Both the position numbers and the translations under genes were made by a program. From contig NZ_LFIO01000958.1 in assembly GCF_001187535.1 (NCBI RefSeq), forward strand, positions 62,001 through 126,000: a DNA stretch of 64,000 bases. Direction: 5' to 3'. The notes beneath the pieces are model-generated. The model saw only the letters and a list, made by a program, of their open reading frames with translations, had not been told where the DNA came from and made no database searches. Position 1 is the first letter of the stretch. Every line of letters begins with the position of its first letter. Shown here one piece after another: positions 16,088 through 25,473 of the stretch. This DNA is from Rhizobium ecuadorense (lineage in GTDB: Bacteria > Pseudomonadota > Alphaproteobacteria > Rhizobiales > Rhizobiaceae).

Positions 16088-17485
16088 CTATCTCCTCTGG
16101 ATGGCTCCGCCCTGATTGCCGATACCGGCTGCAGCCTTGAGGGCGCCGGCGAGATCGGCAAAGGCATCGGGCGAGTCGCGATCGCCCGGTGACTGTTTCA
16201 GGACGTCGTAAATGATCGGCACCTGCTTGACCGCCATATCGAGATCGGGATCGGCGCCCTGGCGGTAACCGCCGATCAGGCGCAGGTCGCGCGTTTCCTC
16301 GAAACGGTGGATCAGCACCTTCAGCCGCGACACCAGCTTTTCCTGATCCGGCGTCCAGGCCTTGCGGGCAAGACGCGAGATCGAGGCGAGCGGATCGATC
16401 GGCGGATAGCGCCCTTCTTCGGCGAGGCTGCGCTGCAGGACGATATGGCCGTCGAGGATGCCGCGCGTCGAATCGGCGATCGGGTCGTTGTGATTGTCGC
16501 CATCGACGAGGATCGAGATGATCGCCGTGATGGTGCCGGCGCCCTCGGGGCCGGGACCGGCGCGCTCCAACAGGCGCGGCAGCTCGGTGAAGACGGAAGC
16601 CGGGTAGCCGCGGGCGATCGGCGGCTCGCCGGAGGCGGTCGCCACCTCGCGGATCGCATGGGCGAAACGCGTGACGCTGTCGACGATGAACAGGACGTTC
16701 TCGCCCTTGTCGCGGAAATGCTCGGCGATGGTGACCGCCGTCAGCGGCGCCATCTTGCGCAGCATCGGGCTCTCGTCGCTGGTGGCGACGACGGCGATCG
16801 CCTTCTTCATATTGCTGCCGAGCGTATCCTCGATGAATTCGCGCACCTCGCGGCCGCGTTCGCCGACAAGCGCAATGACGACCTTGTCGAAGGCATCGGC
16901 GCGGGCGAGCATGGACAGAAGTGTCGATTTGCCGACGCCGGAGCCGGCGAAGATGCCGAGGCGCTGCCCGAGGCAGAGCGGCGAGAAGATATCGATGGCG
17001 CGCACGCCGGTCTTGAAGCCGGCCTCGACGCGCTTGCGGGTCATCGAGGGCGGAGCGGTATTGGAGATCGAGCGGCGGTCGAGGCCCTCGGCGATCGGCC
17101 CAAGCCCGTCGATCGGCTCGCAGAGCGAATTGACGGTGCGCCCGCACCAGCTGTCCGACGGTGAGATGCGGAAGGCGCCCTTGCGGATGACCGTATCGTG
17201 GATGCCGATCGGCTCGCCCGGCTCGATCGGGCAGACATAGATCAGATCAGGCTCGACGCGAACGACCTCGCCGAGATGGATGCCGGTCGCCGACTTATGG
17301 GCGACGAACTCGCCCAGGCGAACATGGCGGGAGAGACCGCGAACGGTATAGTGGCCGGCGGCGATGGTCTGCACGCGGCCGCCATGGGCAACCGAGAACT
17401 CCGGCGATGCGTATCGATCGACGAGACCTGCCAGATGCGCCAGCTTCGGAGAAAGGCCGTCCTCGGACAGTAGCGTCGTGCTCAT
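16088..17485 (-). CDS. fliI: FliI, flagellar export ATPase
   Basis: 465 residues, F1-beta-like. The Walker A motif is GIFAGSGVGKST at 177-188 and Walker B is VLFIVDSVTRFA near 260-271. Other family marks are ALVGERGREVREFIEDTLG and GYPASVFTELPRLLERAGPG. It powers and orders export of flagellar substrates together with FliH, for which the gene at 1499-2128 is the local candidate. It follows flgF after a 95-nt gap that contains a palindromic repeat. Confidence 0.97.
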   Translation of the reverse strand: MSTTLLSEDGLSPKLAHLAGLVDRYASPEFSVAHGGRVQTIAAGHYTVRGLSRHVRLGEFVAHKSATGIHLGEVVRVEPDLIYVCPIEPGEPIGIHDTVIRKGAFRISPSDSWCGRTVNSLCEPIDGLGPIAEGLDRRSISNTAPPSMTRKRVEAGFKTGVRAIDIFSPLCLGQRLGIFAGSGVGKSTLLSMLARADAFDKVVIALVGERGREVREFIEDTLGSNMKKAIAVVATSDESPMLRKMAPLTAVTIAEHFRDKGENVLFIVDSVTRFAHAIREVATASGEPPIARGYPASVFTELPRLLERAGPGPEGAGTITAIISILVDGDNHNDPIADSTRGILDGHIVLQRSLAEEGRYPPIDPLASISRLARKAWTPDQEKLVSRLKVLIHRFEETRDLRLIGGYRQGADPDLDMAVKQVPIIYDVLKQSPGDRDSPDAFADLAGALKAAAGIGNQGGAIQRR

Positions 17486-17520
17486 GCTTCAATCCCACCC
17501 GAAAATGCGACGCATTTCCG

Positions 17521-17583
17521 GTCTTTGTTTTTATGCATGTCGTCCTCCCAAAACCGCTGCACACTTTTGGGCGACATGCATTA
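17521..17583. repeat. Rhizobial palindromic intergenic element, module B (copy 1)
   Basis: An imperfect palindrome with perfect 9-bp ends TGCATGTCG (17534-17542) and CGACATGCA (17572-17580). Between them are inner complementary CCCAAAA and TTTTGGG with CCGCTGCACAC. It is nearly the same as 22264-22310 and related to 52258-52301. The conserved edge TTAGC beyond the palindrome supplies the flgF stop codon (TAA on the minus strand). It can fold as a strong RNA hairpin between flgF and fliI. Confidence 0.85.
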
Positions 17584-18315
17584 GCGGCTGCCCCCAAGCG
17601 TCTGAACGGCTTCCTTGAAGGAATCCTCGCTATCGCGCATCAGCGACGAGACGCTTTCGAAAGCGCGGTTGACTTCGATCAGCTGGGTGATCTCGCGCAT
17701 GGCGTTGACGTTGGAGTTTTCGAGATAGCCTTGCTCGACACCGACATTGAAGCGATCGACGACGGCGCGCGGCTGGTCGGTGGTCATGATGCCGCTGTTC
17801 TCGTAGCGCAGATAACCTTTGCTGATATCGGCCTCGAACAGGCCGAGCGAAGCGACCTGGCGGTCGCCCTGATAGATGATGCCGTCGGTGCCGACGGCCG
17901 GCTCGCCGCCTTTGGAATTGAGCTGGATGGGCGCGCCGCCGGCGTCGAGAACGGGATATCCGCGGATCGAGACCAGCTCGCCGGTATCCTTGAGCGTGAA
18001 GCGGCCGTCCCTCGTCAGCACGCGGCCGGCCGGCGTATCGAGCGAGAACCAGGCATCCCCCTTGATGGCGAAATCAAGCATGTTGCCGGTGTGCTGCAGC
18101 TCGCCGTTTGACTCGTTCAGATAGTCGTTGCCCTGGGAAACGAAGGCGACCTTGGTGTTCAGCTTGTTCTTGGTCGCCGCCACCATCTCGTCGAACTTCA
18201 CCTCGGTGGCGCGAAAACCGGTCGTGTTCACGTTCGCCATGTTGTCCGCAATGGTGTTCAGGCGCTTTTCGAGGGCCATCTGCGACGACAGAGAAACATA
18301 AAGACCGGATTGCAT
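17581..18315 (-). CDS. flgF: FlgF, proximal rod protein
   Basis: 244 residues starting MQSGLYVSLSSQMALEKRLN followed by TIADNMANVNTTGFRATEVK. The C-terminal helix is YLENSNVNAMREITQLIEVN. The reading frame stays open upstream, but ATG at 18315 gives the normal family N-terminus. It is the first gene of the flgF-fliI operon, divergent from motA. Its stop codon lies in a palindromic repeat. Confidence 0.96.
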   Translation of the reverse strand: MQSGLYVSLSSQMALEKRLNTIADNMANVNTTGFRATEVKFDEMVAATKNKLNTKVAFVSQGNDYLNESNGELQHTGNMLDFAIKGDAWFSLDTPAGRVLTRDGRFTLKDTGELVSIRGYPVLDAGGAPIQLNSKGGEPAVGTDGIIYQGDRQVASLGLFEADISKGYLRYENSGIMTTDQPRAVVDRFNVGVEQGYLENSNVNAMREITQLIEVNRAFESVSSLMRDSEDSFKEAVQTLGGSR

Positions 18316-18568
18316 GTCGGTAGGCTCCAAGCATTGGCGATGAACGGAACGAAAAGCCGGGCCTCGTCTACAGGGTTCGGCCGGGATTTCGCTGAGGCGG
18401 CATCTCAGAAACGGGTGCGGGCACCCATTCGTCTCCTTTAGACTGACGGCAGATGCTTGCGCGAAGCTGGCACGCGGAAATGCCTTGCGCGCGGCCCGTT
18501 CATCAGCCTCACGCAAGGCAGAAACCCTAACCGTCTTAGAGAAAAGTAACGTTCAGATTGGGCTGACG
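18316..18568. promoter_or_regulatory. Divergent promoter region flgF / motA
   Basis: 253 nt between the first genes of two flagellar operons pointing away from each other. Both must be transcribed from here. No clear sigma-54 pair or other known site was recognised. A GTCTTAGAGAAAAGTAACG stretch lies close to motA. Confidence 0.5.
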
Positions 18569-19441
18569 ATGAATATCATTATCGGATTTATAGTGACTTG
18601 CGGCTGTGTCATCGGCAGCTTCATGGCAATGGGCGGCCACGTGGACGCGCTGTTCCAGCCCTTCGAATTCGTGATCATCGGCGGCGCCGGTCTCGGCAGC
18701 TTCATCATGGCGAACCCGATGAAGGTGGTGAAGGATTCCGGCAAGGCGCTCGGCGAAGCCTTCAAGCACGCCGTGCCGAAGGAACGCAATTATCTCGATA
18801 CGCTCGGCGTGCTCTATTCCTTGATGCGCGACCTGCGCACCAAGTCGCGAAACGAAATCGAAGCCCATATCGACAATCCGGCAGAATCGACGATCTTCCA
18901 ACAGGCCCCGACCGTTCTGAAGAACAAGGAACTGACGGCGTTCATCTGCGACTACGTGCGCCTGATCATCATCGGCAATGCCCGCAGCCACGAGATCGAA
19001 GCGCTGATGGACGAAGAGCTCAACACCATCATGCACGACAAGATGAAGCCCTATCACGCGATCCAGATCATGGGCGATTCCTTCCCGGCGATCGGTATCG
19101 TCGCGGCGGTTCTCGGCGTCATCAAGGCGATGGCCCACATCAACGATTCGCCGGAAGTGCTCGGTCATCTGATCGGCTCGGCGCTGGTCGGCACCTTCCT
19201 CGGCATTCTCCTGTCCTACTGCGTCTGCTCGCCGCTGGTCTCCCAGATCAAGATCGTCCGCAACAAGCAGCATCGCCTCTACGTCATCGTCAAGCAGACG
19301 CTGCTTGCCTACATGAACGGCTCGGTGCCGCAGGTCGCTCTCGAATACGGCCGCAAGACGATCTCGGCTTACGAGCGCCCGTCCATCGATGCGGTCGAAC
19401 AGGAAATGATGAACCCAGGCGGCGAGAACAAGGCGGCTTAA
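18569..19441 (+). CDS. motA: MotA, flagellar stator subunit
   Basis: 290 residues. It begins [20 protein letters not shown] and has four membrane helices; the large cytoplasmic loop lies between the second and third. Family marks are [18 protein letters not shown], the [20 protein letters not shown] stretch with key prolines, and [16 protein letters not shown]. It forms the ion channel with MotB and pushes on FliG. ATG at 18569 is chosen for its match to the family start. fliM begins on the next base after its stop. Confidence 0.97.
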   Translation: MNIIIGFIVTCGCVIGSFMAMGGHVDALFQPFEFVIIGGAGLGSFIMANPMKVVKDSGKALGEAFKHAVPKERNYLDTLGVLYSLMRDLRTKSRNEIEAHIDNPAESTIFQQAPTVLKNKELTAFICDYVRLIIIGNARSHEIEALMDEELNTIMHDKMKPYHAIQIMGDSFPAIGIVAAVLGVIKAMAHINDSPEVLGHLIGSALVGTFLGILLSYCVCSPLVSQIKIVRNKQHRLYVIVKQTLLAYMNGSVPQVALEYGRKTISAYERPSIDAVEQEMMNPGGENKAA

Positions 19442-20392
19442 ATGACCATGAGCAATGCTTCGCACGACAAACCGGCAATGGATCCTGCCCTTCTCGCCAA
19501 GCTGACCGGCGGGCTTGGCGACAGAGGCAGGGTCGCCAAGATCTGCAGCTCCTTCGGGGAAATCTACAGCGAATTCTTTCCCGACGTCATCAAGAGCGAG
19601 ACCGGCCTCGACGTCACGGTCAACTATCTCGGCTGCGAGATCGGCTACAAGAATCATCTGATCGACGACCTGAACTCGAACGTCACGCTCGCCGACGTGA
19701 CGCTGCGCAACTGGTCGCAGAACATCACGCTTGCCTGTGGCAACGGTTTCGTCATCACGCTGATGGAGCACCTGCTCGGCGCCACCGCCGATACGATCGA
19801 GGAGCCGGCCGACCGGCTGCTGTCGATCATCGAAATGGACCTGGCGGTGATGGTTTTCGACAAGATCGCCAAGGTGCTGCGCTCGGCCGTCAACGCGCCC
19901 GGCGGTTTCGAGCCGAGTCTTTCGGTCCCGCACGCCCTTGAGATGCGCGCCCGGCCGCCGGAGGACCGCCCGGACGAATTCGCCGCCGCCATCAACATGT
20001 CGATCACGCTTGCCGGCATCACTTCCGAATTTTCGTTGATGGTTCCGCAGACGGCGCTGCTCAAGACCAAGGTGACGCCGCCGAAGCCGAAGCGCCAGTC
20101 GGGCGGCAGCTCGGCGGAATGGACCGAACAGCTCGGCGACCAGGTTCGCCGTTCGCATGTCACGCTCGAGGCCAAGATCAGGCTGCAGGACCTGACATTG
20201 CGCACGATCTCGAAGCTGATGGTCGGCGACGTCATCCCGTTCCGTGACCATGGCGACGTGCGCGTCGAGGTCTGCGCCAACAGCAAGGAACTGTATGTGT
20301 GCGAGTTCGGGCGTTCAGGCGAAAACTACATGGTCCGCGTCAAGGACACGATGAACTCGGATGACGAACTCATCCGTCATTTAATGAATTAA
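19442..20392 (+). CDS. fliM: FliM, flagellar motor switch protein
   Basis: 316 residues. The middle domain has the CheC-like fold with the [16 protein letters not shown] and [17 protein letters not shown] stretches. The C-terminal part ([30 protein letters not shown]) is the SpoA domain that packs with FliN. The usual N-terminal CheY-binding peptide is not obvious, a feature of the rhizobial form. An alternative start is the Met two codons downstream. It is directly joined to motA. Confidence 0.9.
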   Translation: MTMSNASHDKPAMDPALLAKLTGGLGDRGRVAKICSSFGEIYSEFFPDVIKSETGLDVTVNYLGCEIGYKNHLIDDLNSNVTLADVTLRNWSQNITLACGNGFVITLMEHLLGATADTIEEPADRLLSIIEMDLAVMVFDKIAKVLRSAVNAPGGFEPSLSVPHALEMRARPPEDRPDEFAAAINMSITLAGITSEFSLMVPQTALLKTKVTPPKPKRQSGGSSAEWTEQLGDQVRRSHVTLEAKIRLQDLTLRTISKLMVGDVIPFRDHGDVRVEVCANSKELYVCEFGRSGENYMVRVKDTMNSDDELIRHLMN

Positions 20393-20457
20393 TCGGTTCT
20401 CTGGCTTTTGGGCTGCAAAGGCAGTTTGAGGCAAGTTTCAACTGGAATAGTGATTTC

Positions 20458-21045
20458 ATGGCTACGAAGAAAACACAGCAGAACAGCGACCTCTCCCTGG
20501 ATATGCCGGGCAGCGAAGCGGATCTCGACCAGGCGATCGACGATCTGCGCGGCGTGCTGAAGCAGGATGCCGATGGCGACCTGCCGCAGTTTGGCGACGA
20601 CCTGCAGAACGACGCCTTCGCAGCCGGAACCGATCTGGCGGCCTTCGGCGGCGAGATTTCGGACAGCCCGTTCGGCGGCGACGATTTCGGCGGCGATTTC
20701 GGTGCTGGCAATGCCGGCTCGGCCGCCGGCATGGATTTCGGCAGCAGCCCTTCCTTCGAGGCGTCGCCGGCTCCGCTCGGCAGCGCCTTGAATTCCAATT
20801 TCGAACTGATCATGGACATCCCGATCGATGTCCAGATCATGCTCGGCACCAGCCGCATGCAGGTCTCCGGCCTGATGAACCTCAATGAAGGGGCGACGAT
20901 CGCCCTTGACAAGAAAATCGGCGAGCCGGTCGAGATCATGGTGAACGGCCGCAGGATTGCCCGCGGCGAGATTACGGTGCTTGATAACGACGACACCCGA
21001 TTCGGTGTGAAACTGATAGAAGTTTTGAGTACGAAAAAAGCCTGA
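20458..21045 (+). CDS. fliN: FliN, flagellar motor switch protein
   Basis: 195 residues, longer than enterobacterial FliN (137) because of an acidic Gly/Phe/Asp-rich N-terminal region (about 30-105, e.g. [11 protein letters not shown]). The C-terminal SpoA domain is canonical: [20 protein letters not shown], then [40 protein letters not shown]. It completes the C ring with FliM and FliG. Confidence 0.95.
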   Translation: MATKKTQQNSDLSLDMPGSEADLDQAIDDLRGVLKQDADGDLPQFGDDLQNDAFAAGTDLAAFGGEISDSPFGGDDFGGDFGAGNAGSAAGMDFGSSPSFEASPAPLGSALNSNFELIMDIPIDVQIMLGTSRMQVSGLMNLNEGATIALDKKIGEPVEIMVNGRRIARGEITVLDNDDTRFGVKLIEVLSTKKA

Positions 21046-21073
21046 TCCCTGTGTGGGACGGAGAGGTTAGACC

Positions 21074-22114
21074 ATGATGGACTTTGACGATTTCGGCGGC
21101 GCGCTAGCCGGGAAACCGTTGACCCAGGCTGAAAAGGCGGCGGCTGTTCTTCTCGCCATGGGAAAGGGCGTCGCCGGCCGGCTGTTGAAATATTTCACCC
21201 AGGCCGAACTGCAGACCATTATCGCATCCGCCCAGTCGCTGCGCGCCATTCCGCCGGACGAACTCCTGATGCTCGTCGGCGAATTCGAAGACCTCTTCAC
21301 CGAGGGCGCCGGACTGATGGACAATGCCAAGGCGATCGAAGCCATTCTGGAAGAGGGCCTGACGCCCGACGAGGTCGACAGCCTGCTCGGCCGCCGCACG
21401 GCGTTCCAGGCCTATGAAACCTCGATCTGGGATCGTCTCAGCGAGGCGGAGCCGACATTCGTCGCCCAGTTCCTGCTGCGCGAACATCCGCAGACCGTTG
21501 CCTATATTCTTTCGATGATGCCTTCCAACTTCGGCGCCAAGGTGCTGCTGCAGCTCCCCGACAACCGCCGCGCCGACATCATGAACCGAACCGTCAACAT
21601 GAAGACCGTCAGCCCGAAGGCTGCGCAGATCATCGAGAACCAGGTGATGACGCTGCTTGCCGAGGTCGAGGCAGAGCGCAATGCCGCCGGCTCGACGAAG
21701 GTTGCCGATCTCATGAACGAACTCGACAAGCCGCAGGTCGACACCCTGCTCACCTCGCTCGAATCGATCAGCCGCGAATCCGTCAACAAGGTCCGCCCGA
21801 AGATCTTCCTGTTCGAGGATCTCATGTACATGCCGCAGCGCAGCCGCGTCATGCTGCTCAACGACATCTCGACGGATGTGCTCACCGTCGCGCTGCGCGG
21901 TTCGCCGCCCGAGATCCGCGAATCGGTTCTCTCCGCCATCAGCCCGCGCCAGCGCCGCATGATCGAATCGGATCTGCAGAGCGGCATGGGCGGCGTCAAT
22001 CCGCGCGAGATTGCAATTGCCCGGCGCGCCGTGGCGCAGGAAGCGATTCGCCTGGCCAATTCAGGCCAGATCGAGCTCAAGGAGAAGGAAGGCGACGCTT
22101 CGGCAGCCGCCTAA
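21074..22114 (+). CDS. fliG: FliG, flagellar motor switch protein
   Basis: 346 residues. The N-terminal domain KAAAVLLAMGKGVAGRLLKY binds the MS ring. The middle domain carries EHPQTVAYILSMM, an EHPQ motif. The C-terminal domain has the charged torque helix region (MLLNDISTDVLTVALRGSPP, then ESVLSAISPRQRRMIESDLQ). It transmits torque from MotA to the rotor. A GGAGAGG ribosome site lies about 8 nt before the ATG. Confidence 0.96.
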   Translation: MMDFDDFGGALAGKPLTQAEKAAAVLLAMGKGVAGRLLKYFTQAELQTIIASAQSLRAIPPDELLMLVGEFEDLFTEGAGLMDNAKAIEAILEEGLTPDEVDSLLGRRTAFQAYETSIWDRLSEAEPTFVAQFLLREHPQTVAYILSMMPSNFGAKVLLQLPDNRRADIMNRTVNMKTVSPKAAQIIENQVMTLLAEVEAERNAAGSTKVADLMNELDKPQVDTLLTSLESISRESVNKVRPKIFLFEDLMYMPQRSRVMLLNDISTDVLTVALRGSPPEIRESVLSAISPRQRRMIESDLQSGMGGVNPREIAIARRAVAQEAIRLANSGQIELKEKEGDASAAA

Positions 22115-22207
22115 TCCTCCGAGACTGTTGACAAATCCGGCGCGCGGCAAAGCGGCCGTTGATCGCCGTGTCGCAGGCGACTACCCTTCAAATGATTGGC
22201 TGCGCTT

Positions 22208-22310
22208 TAAAGCGCGTCGCGGAGAACCTCGGTTCCGGCGACGCGCTTTAGCTCTTGTGTTGATGCATGTCGTCATCCCAAAACCGCTGCACATTTTTGG
22301 GCGACATGCA
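22208..22310. repeat. Rhizobial palindromic intergenic element, modules A+B (copy 2)
   Basis: Two palindromes in a row inside the 233-nt fliG-flhB gap. Module A has perfect 13-bp arms TAAAGCGCGTCGC (22208-22220) and GCGACGCGCTTTA (22238-22250). Module B has 9-bp arms TGCATGTCG (22264-22272) and CGACATGCA (22302-22310) and is nearly identical to 17534-17580. A composite of the same two modules in the other orientation occurs at 52254-52357. Confidence 0.88.
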
Positions 22311-22347
22311 TTAGCTGCGGCCTATAGTTTTGACGGAGGGCCGCGTC

Positions 22348-23427
22348 TTGGCAGACGATGACAAGGACAGCAAAACAGAAGCCCCGACCGCGAAAAAGCA
22401 ATCCGACGCGGCTGAGAAGGGCAACGTGCCGTTTTCGCGCGAGCTGTCGATCTTCGCGACCATCCTTGCCACCTATATCTATCTGGTGTTCTTCCTCCCC
22501 GACAGCGTCGGGCGCATGACTGAAACCCTGCGCGACATCTTCGAGCAGCCCGACCAGTGGAAGATCGAGACGGGGCCCGACGTCCTTTCGCTGTTCGTCA
22601 AGCTCGGCTGGGCCACTGCGGCGCTGCTGGCGCCGGCCTTCATCCTGTTCATGGTGTTCGGCATCGCCTCCTCCGTTTTTCAGAACTTGCCGACGCCGGT
22701 GCTCGAGCGCATCCGGCCGCAGGCCTCGCGCATCTCTCCCGCCAAAGGCTGGGGACGGCTGTTCAGCCTGCCGGGCCTCGTCGAGTTCGGAAAATCGCTG
22801 TTCAAGGTCGTCGTCGTCGGGGTCATCCTGTTTTTCGTGCTGAGGAGCGAATATTTCAGCTCGATCGACGCGATGTTCTCCGACCCGCAGACGATCCTGG
22901 TGCGGATCTCGACGGCGATGCGCAAGATCATCATCGTCGTGCTGATCGCCACCGCGATCGTGGCGATCGCCGATGTCTTCTGGACGCGCCATCACTGGTT
23001 CACCGAGCTGAAGATGACCCGGCACGAGATCAAGGAAGAAAACAAGCAGGCGCAGGGCGACCCCTTCGTCAAGGGCCGGCAGCGCTCGCTGATGCGCGAC
23101 CGCGCGCGCCGGCGGATGATCGCCAACGTGCACCGGGCGACGCTCGTCATCGCCAACCCGACGCACTATGCGGTGGCGCTGCGCTACGCGCGCGAAGAAA
23201 ACGACGCGCCGGTCGTGCTGGCCAAAGGCCAGGACCTCATTGCGCTCAAAATCAGGGAGATTGCCGAGAAAAACGGCATCCCGGTGTTCGAGGATCCGCC
23301 GCTTGCGCGCTCCATGTTTGCGCAAGTCTCGATCGATAGTGTCATACCGTCAGTCTTCTATAAGGCCGTTGCGGAGCTGATCCACCGGGTCTACGCCGCA
23401 GACGCCAAGAACAAACGGGTAAGATAA
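22348..23427 (+). CDS. flhB: FlhB, flagellar export switch protein
   Basis: 359 residues. The chosen start is TTG at 22348 with GGAGGG 7 nt upstream, giving the family N-terminus [14 protein letters not shown]. Another in-frame TTG at 22330 has no ribosome site. Four membrane helices (about 33-210) are followed by a cytoplasmic domain with the self-cleavage site [10 protein letters not shown], Asn 270 / Pro 271. Cleavage there changes export from rod/hook to filament substrates. It sits after the palindromic repeat in the motA operon. Confidence 0.95.
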   Translation: MADDDKDSKTEAPTAKKQSDAAEKGNVPFSRELSIFATILATYIYLVFFLPDSVGRMTETLRDIFEQPDQWKIETGPDVLSLFVKLGWATAALLAPAFILFMVFGIASSVFQNLPTPVLERIRPQASRISPAKGWGRLFSLPGLVEFGKSLFKVVVVGVILFFVLRSEYFSSIDAMFSDPQTILVRISTAMRKIIIVVLIATAIVAIADVFWTRHHWFTELKMTRHEIKEENKQAQGDPFVKGRQRSLMRDRARRRMIANVHRATLVIANPTHYAVALRYAREENDAPVVLAKGQDLIALKIREIAEKNGIPVFEDPPLARSMFAQVSIDSVIPSVFYKAVAELIHRVYAADAKNKRVR

Positions 23428-23432
23428 GCCTA

Positions 23433-23876
23433 ATGAAAAAATGCCCCCACTCTACCCAGCGTGAAAAAATCCTCGCAGTCGCGATCAGCCCGGTCGCCAC
23501 GGAACTGCGCCTTCTGGATGCTTCTGACCTTATTTCGCTGCTGCGCTTCGAGTATTACGGCAATCTTTCCGATCTCGTCGCTTCGGCGGCAGAGCTTTTC
23601 TTTCATCCGGGCACGGTGAATTTCGGCCTGGGCGGCAACTATACGCTAGAGTGGGGCGGCAAGCCCGAAGTCGTTCTCGATCTGGAAATCAAGCCGCGCG
23701 GCGTTACCGTCTATGCGCAGCTGACGCTTGCCGAAGATCACGCCGGCATCGAGATCAACCATATCGCGTTCCAGGATGCCTCGGCCGATCCCGATGAGAA
23801 CACCCGTTTCCTCGAAAAGAGCCTTCGGGAATCGCGTTACAACGTCAACCAGCCGCCGCGGGCGCTGGCGAGCTGA
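23433..23876 (+). CDS. Conserved hypothetical protein after flhB
   Basis: 147 residues, 5 nt after flhB, so part of the motA-fliM-fliN-fliG-flhB operon. It has no signal peptide or membrane helix. Visible features are LLRFEYYGNLSDLVASAAEL, FFHPGTVNFGLGGNYTLEWG and the acidic C-terminal RFLEKSLRESRYN. I do not recognise a family with a known activity. A motility role is suggested by position only. The N-terminal MKKCPHSTQREK may not be the true start. Confidence 0.8.
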   Translation: MKKCPHSTQREKILAVAISPVATELRLLDASDLISLLRFEYYGNLSDLVASAAELFFHPGTVNFGLGGNYTLEWGGKPEVVLDLEIKPRGVTVYAQLTLAEDHAGIEINHIAFQDASADPDENTRFLEKSLRESRYNVNQPPRALAS

Positions 23877-23877
23877 C

Positions 23878-23897
23878 CTCTCATCAAGACATGAGAG
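23878..23897 (+). terminator. Possible weak terminator after the flhB operon
   Basis: A perfect 7-bp inverted repeat CTCTCAT - 6 nt - ATGAGAG directly after the last gene, followed by CTTTCATC. The stem is A/T-rich and the T run poor, so termination is uncertain. Confidence 0.4.
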
Positions 23898-23925
23898 CTT
23901 TCATCGCGAGAGCAGATCCATCCGC

Positions 23926-23996
23926 TTCAGCTGAGCTGAGCAGGGCTCAGCTGAAATCGCCGAGCGGGGCTCAGCTGATATAGCCGAGCCGGATCG
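23926..23996. repeat. Inverted and degenerate tandem repeat at the visR 3' end
   Basis: A perfect 10-bp inverted repeat TTCAGCTGAG (23926-23935) / CTCAGCTGAA (23946-23955) overlaps a tandem array. The segment GGCTCAGCTGAAATCGCCGA (starts 23944) is repeated as GGCTCAGCTGATATAGCCGA (starts 23968), and the second copy includes the visR stop and last codons. It lies between convergent transcripts. Confidence 0.7.
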
Positions 23997-24717
23997 CCTT
24001 GGCGATCGCCTGGATGCGATTGACGGAATCGAGCTTGATGGTCGCCGAGCCGAGATAGGCGTTCACGGTGTGCACCGACAGGCCGAGCTTGTCGGCAATC
24101 TCTTCGCTGATGCGGCCGTCGCCGGCAAGCTGGAGACAGGCGATCTCGCGTTCGCTAAGGGCTTCAGCGGCCGCCGTGCGGCGTTCGTCGAGCGAAAGCA
24201 GATCCATCATGATATGGCAGCAGCGACCGTGCAGCTCGACGATGGTATCGCTCGAAGGATCGAGCTCATCGCCGGTGAAAACGATGAAACCGTTGCCGAC
24301 GGCGCCGAGCCGCACCGGAAAGGCAAGGCCGGAAAAAGGCACGATACCGTCCTGCAGCCGCGTCATGAACGGCGCGAAGTCGGCAGGGCCAGGTGCGGCA
24401 CGGTCATAACCGCCGGCCCATGAGAGCGGCAGCAACGACTTGTCGATATGGTCGAGAAGAATATCGCCGTAGGCATCCGTGAAGGCCTTGCCGAAACCGG
24501 CATTGGAAGACCCCCAGTTCTCGAGTTCGCAGACAAGGCGCTGCTTTGCCGGAAGACCGGCGCCGCTGACGCGGAAGATCGCGAAGCCCTGAGCATCGGC
24601 GAGCTTCTGCATCGCAATCAGCCGCGGAAAAAGATCGGACCGGCTGGAAATCCTGTTCACACGCACCATGCGCAGCTGCTCGGCGCTGCTCATCGTCCTG
24701 GCTGATGGATGCGCCAT
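23971..24717 (-). CDS. visR: VisR, LuxR-type motility master regulator
   Basis: 248 residues. The N-terminal two thirds form a LuxR-type ligand-binding-like domain. The C-terminal GerE helix-turn-helix (about 185-248) has LSEREIACLQLAGDGRISEE and LGLSVHTVNAYLGSATIKLD. In S. meliloti VisN and VisR act together, probably as a heterodimer, at the top of the flagellar hierarchy and switch on rem. The start ATG lies 9 nt after the visN stop with a GGGGGA ribosome site. The last codons lie in a small tandem repeat. Confidence 0.92.
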   Translation of the reverse strand: MAHPSARTMSSAEQLRMVRVNRISSRSDLFPRLIAMQKLADAQGFAIFRVSGAGLPAKQRLVCELENWGSSNAGFGKAFTDAYGDILLDHIDKSLLPLSWAGGYDRAAPGPADFAPFMTRLQDGIVPFSGLAFPVRLGAVGNGFIVFTGDELDPSSDTIVELHGRCCHIMMDLLSLDERRTAAAEALSEREIACLQLAGDGRISEEIADKLGLSVHTVNAYLGSATIKLDSVNRIQAIAKAIRLGYIS

Positions 24718-24726
24718 GGATTCCCC

Positions 24727-25473
24727 CTATACGAGATTGTTGCGGACGGCGAAGGCAATGGCCTCGGACCGGGTCTTGGTCGCCGTCTTGCGCATCACGC
24801 TGGTAATGTAGTTGTTGATGGTGTTGCGGGAGATGCCGAGGATCATCGCGATCTCGTCGCTGGTCTTGCCCTCGGCGATCCAGAACAGGCATTCCAGCTC
24901 GCGGTCGGTCAATTCGAAATCGCGATCGACCCTCGTCCCGCCGCAGCGCAGGAAACTCGCGACATAACCGGCGAGCAGGCCCACATCCCGCAGGCGCTCC
25001 GGCGACAGGATGAAGCCCTCGCCGAACAGGAACATCAGAGCCAGCCGCGACCGGCCAACATTGAAGGTTACCGAACAATATTGGCGGCTGGCGCCGTCCG
25101 GCACGTCGGCATTGTCAGGCATAAGAGCAAAATTCGGCTGGAAGACCTGCATGCATTTTTCCAGCTCCGTCGAACGGGCATAGCCGCGAACCAGGTCATT
25201 GGCGATATCCCTGACGAGGTCAAAAGGCCAATCCGACGAAACAATGAAATCGAGGCCGCTTTCCTGGATGAGATCGCAGCGCGCCAGAAGATAATGCGAA
25301 GCGCCGACATACTCCGTCAGTGCACGCAATCCAGACTGCAACCTGCCAGTGTTGGCGACGCCGTGCAGGCGCTGGAGCAGTTGATCACGCGGCAACAGAT
25401 CCGGCACTACCGCGCTCGCGAAATTCGACATTTGCCTCTCGCCTTTGCTCGCCTGAATTACATCCATATCCAT
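24727..25473 (-). CDS. visN: VisN, LuxR-type motility master regulator
   Basis: 248 residues from the ATG at 25473, chosen for an AGGA site 8 nt upstream. In-frame alternatives are TTG 25479, ATG 25467 and ATG 25431, the last with GAGAGG close by. The N-terminal domain is a GAF/LuxR-like sensor. The C-terminal GerE domain shows LTDRELECLFWIAEGKTSDE and ILGISRNTINNYITSVMRKT. It is the partner of VisR. No acyl-homoserine-lactone binding signature was recognised; the signal is unknown. Confidence 0.92.
   Translation of the reverse strand: MDMDVIQASKGERQMSNFASAVVPDLLPRDQLLQRLHGVANTGRLQSGLRALTEYVGASHYLLARCDLIQESGLDFIVSSDWPFDLVRDIANDLVRGYARSTELEKCMQVFQPNFALMPDNADVPDGASRQYCSVTFNVGRSRLALMFLFGEGFILSPERLRDVGLLAGYVASFLRCGGTRVDRDFELTDRELECLFWIAEGKTSDEIAMILGISRNTINNYITSVMRKTATKTRSEAIAFAVRNNLV

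Noticed and set aside
16086-17147. Upstream extension of the unknown gene after fliI in another frame across fliI
   Set aside because: It would overlap most of FliI. The GTG at 16085 with a GAGGAG ribosome site gives a compact gene that fits the operon.
18316-18516. N-terminal extension of FlgF
   Set aside because: The normal FlgF start MQSGLYVSLSSQ is at 18315; the extension has no family similarity and would cover the promoter region.
18536-20251. Long antisense open frame opposite motA and fliM
   Set aside because: Spans two certain genes on the other strand and has no family resemblance.
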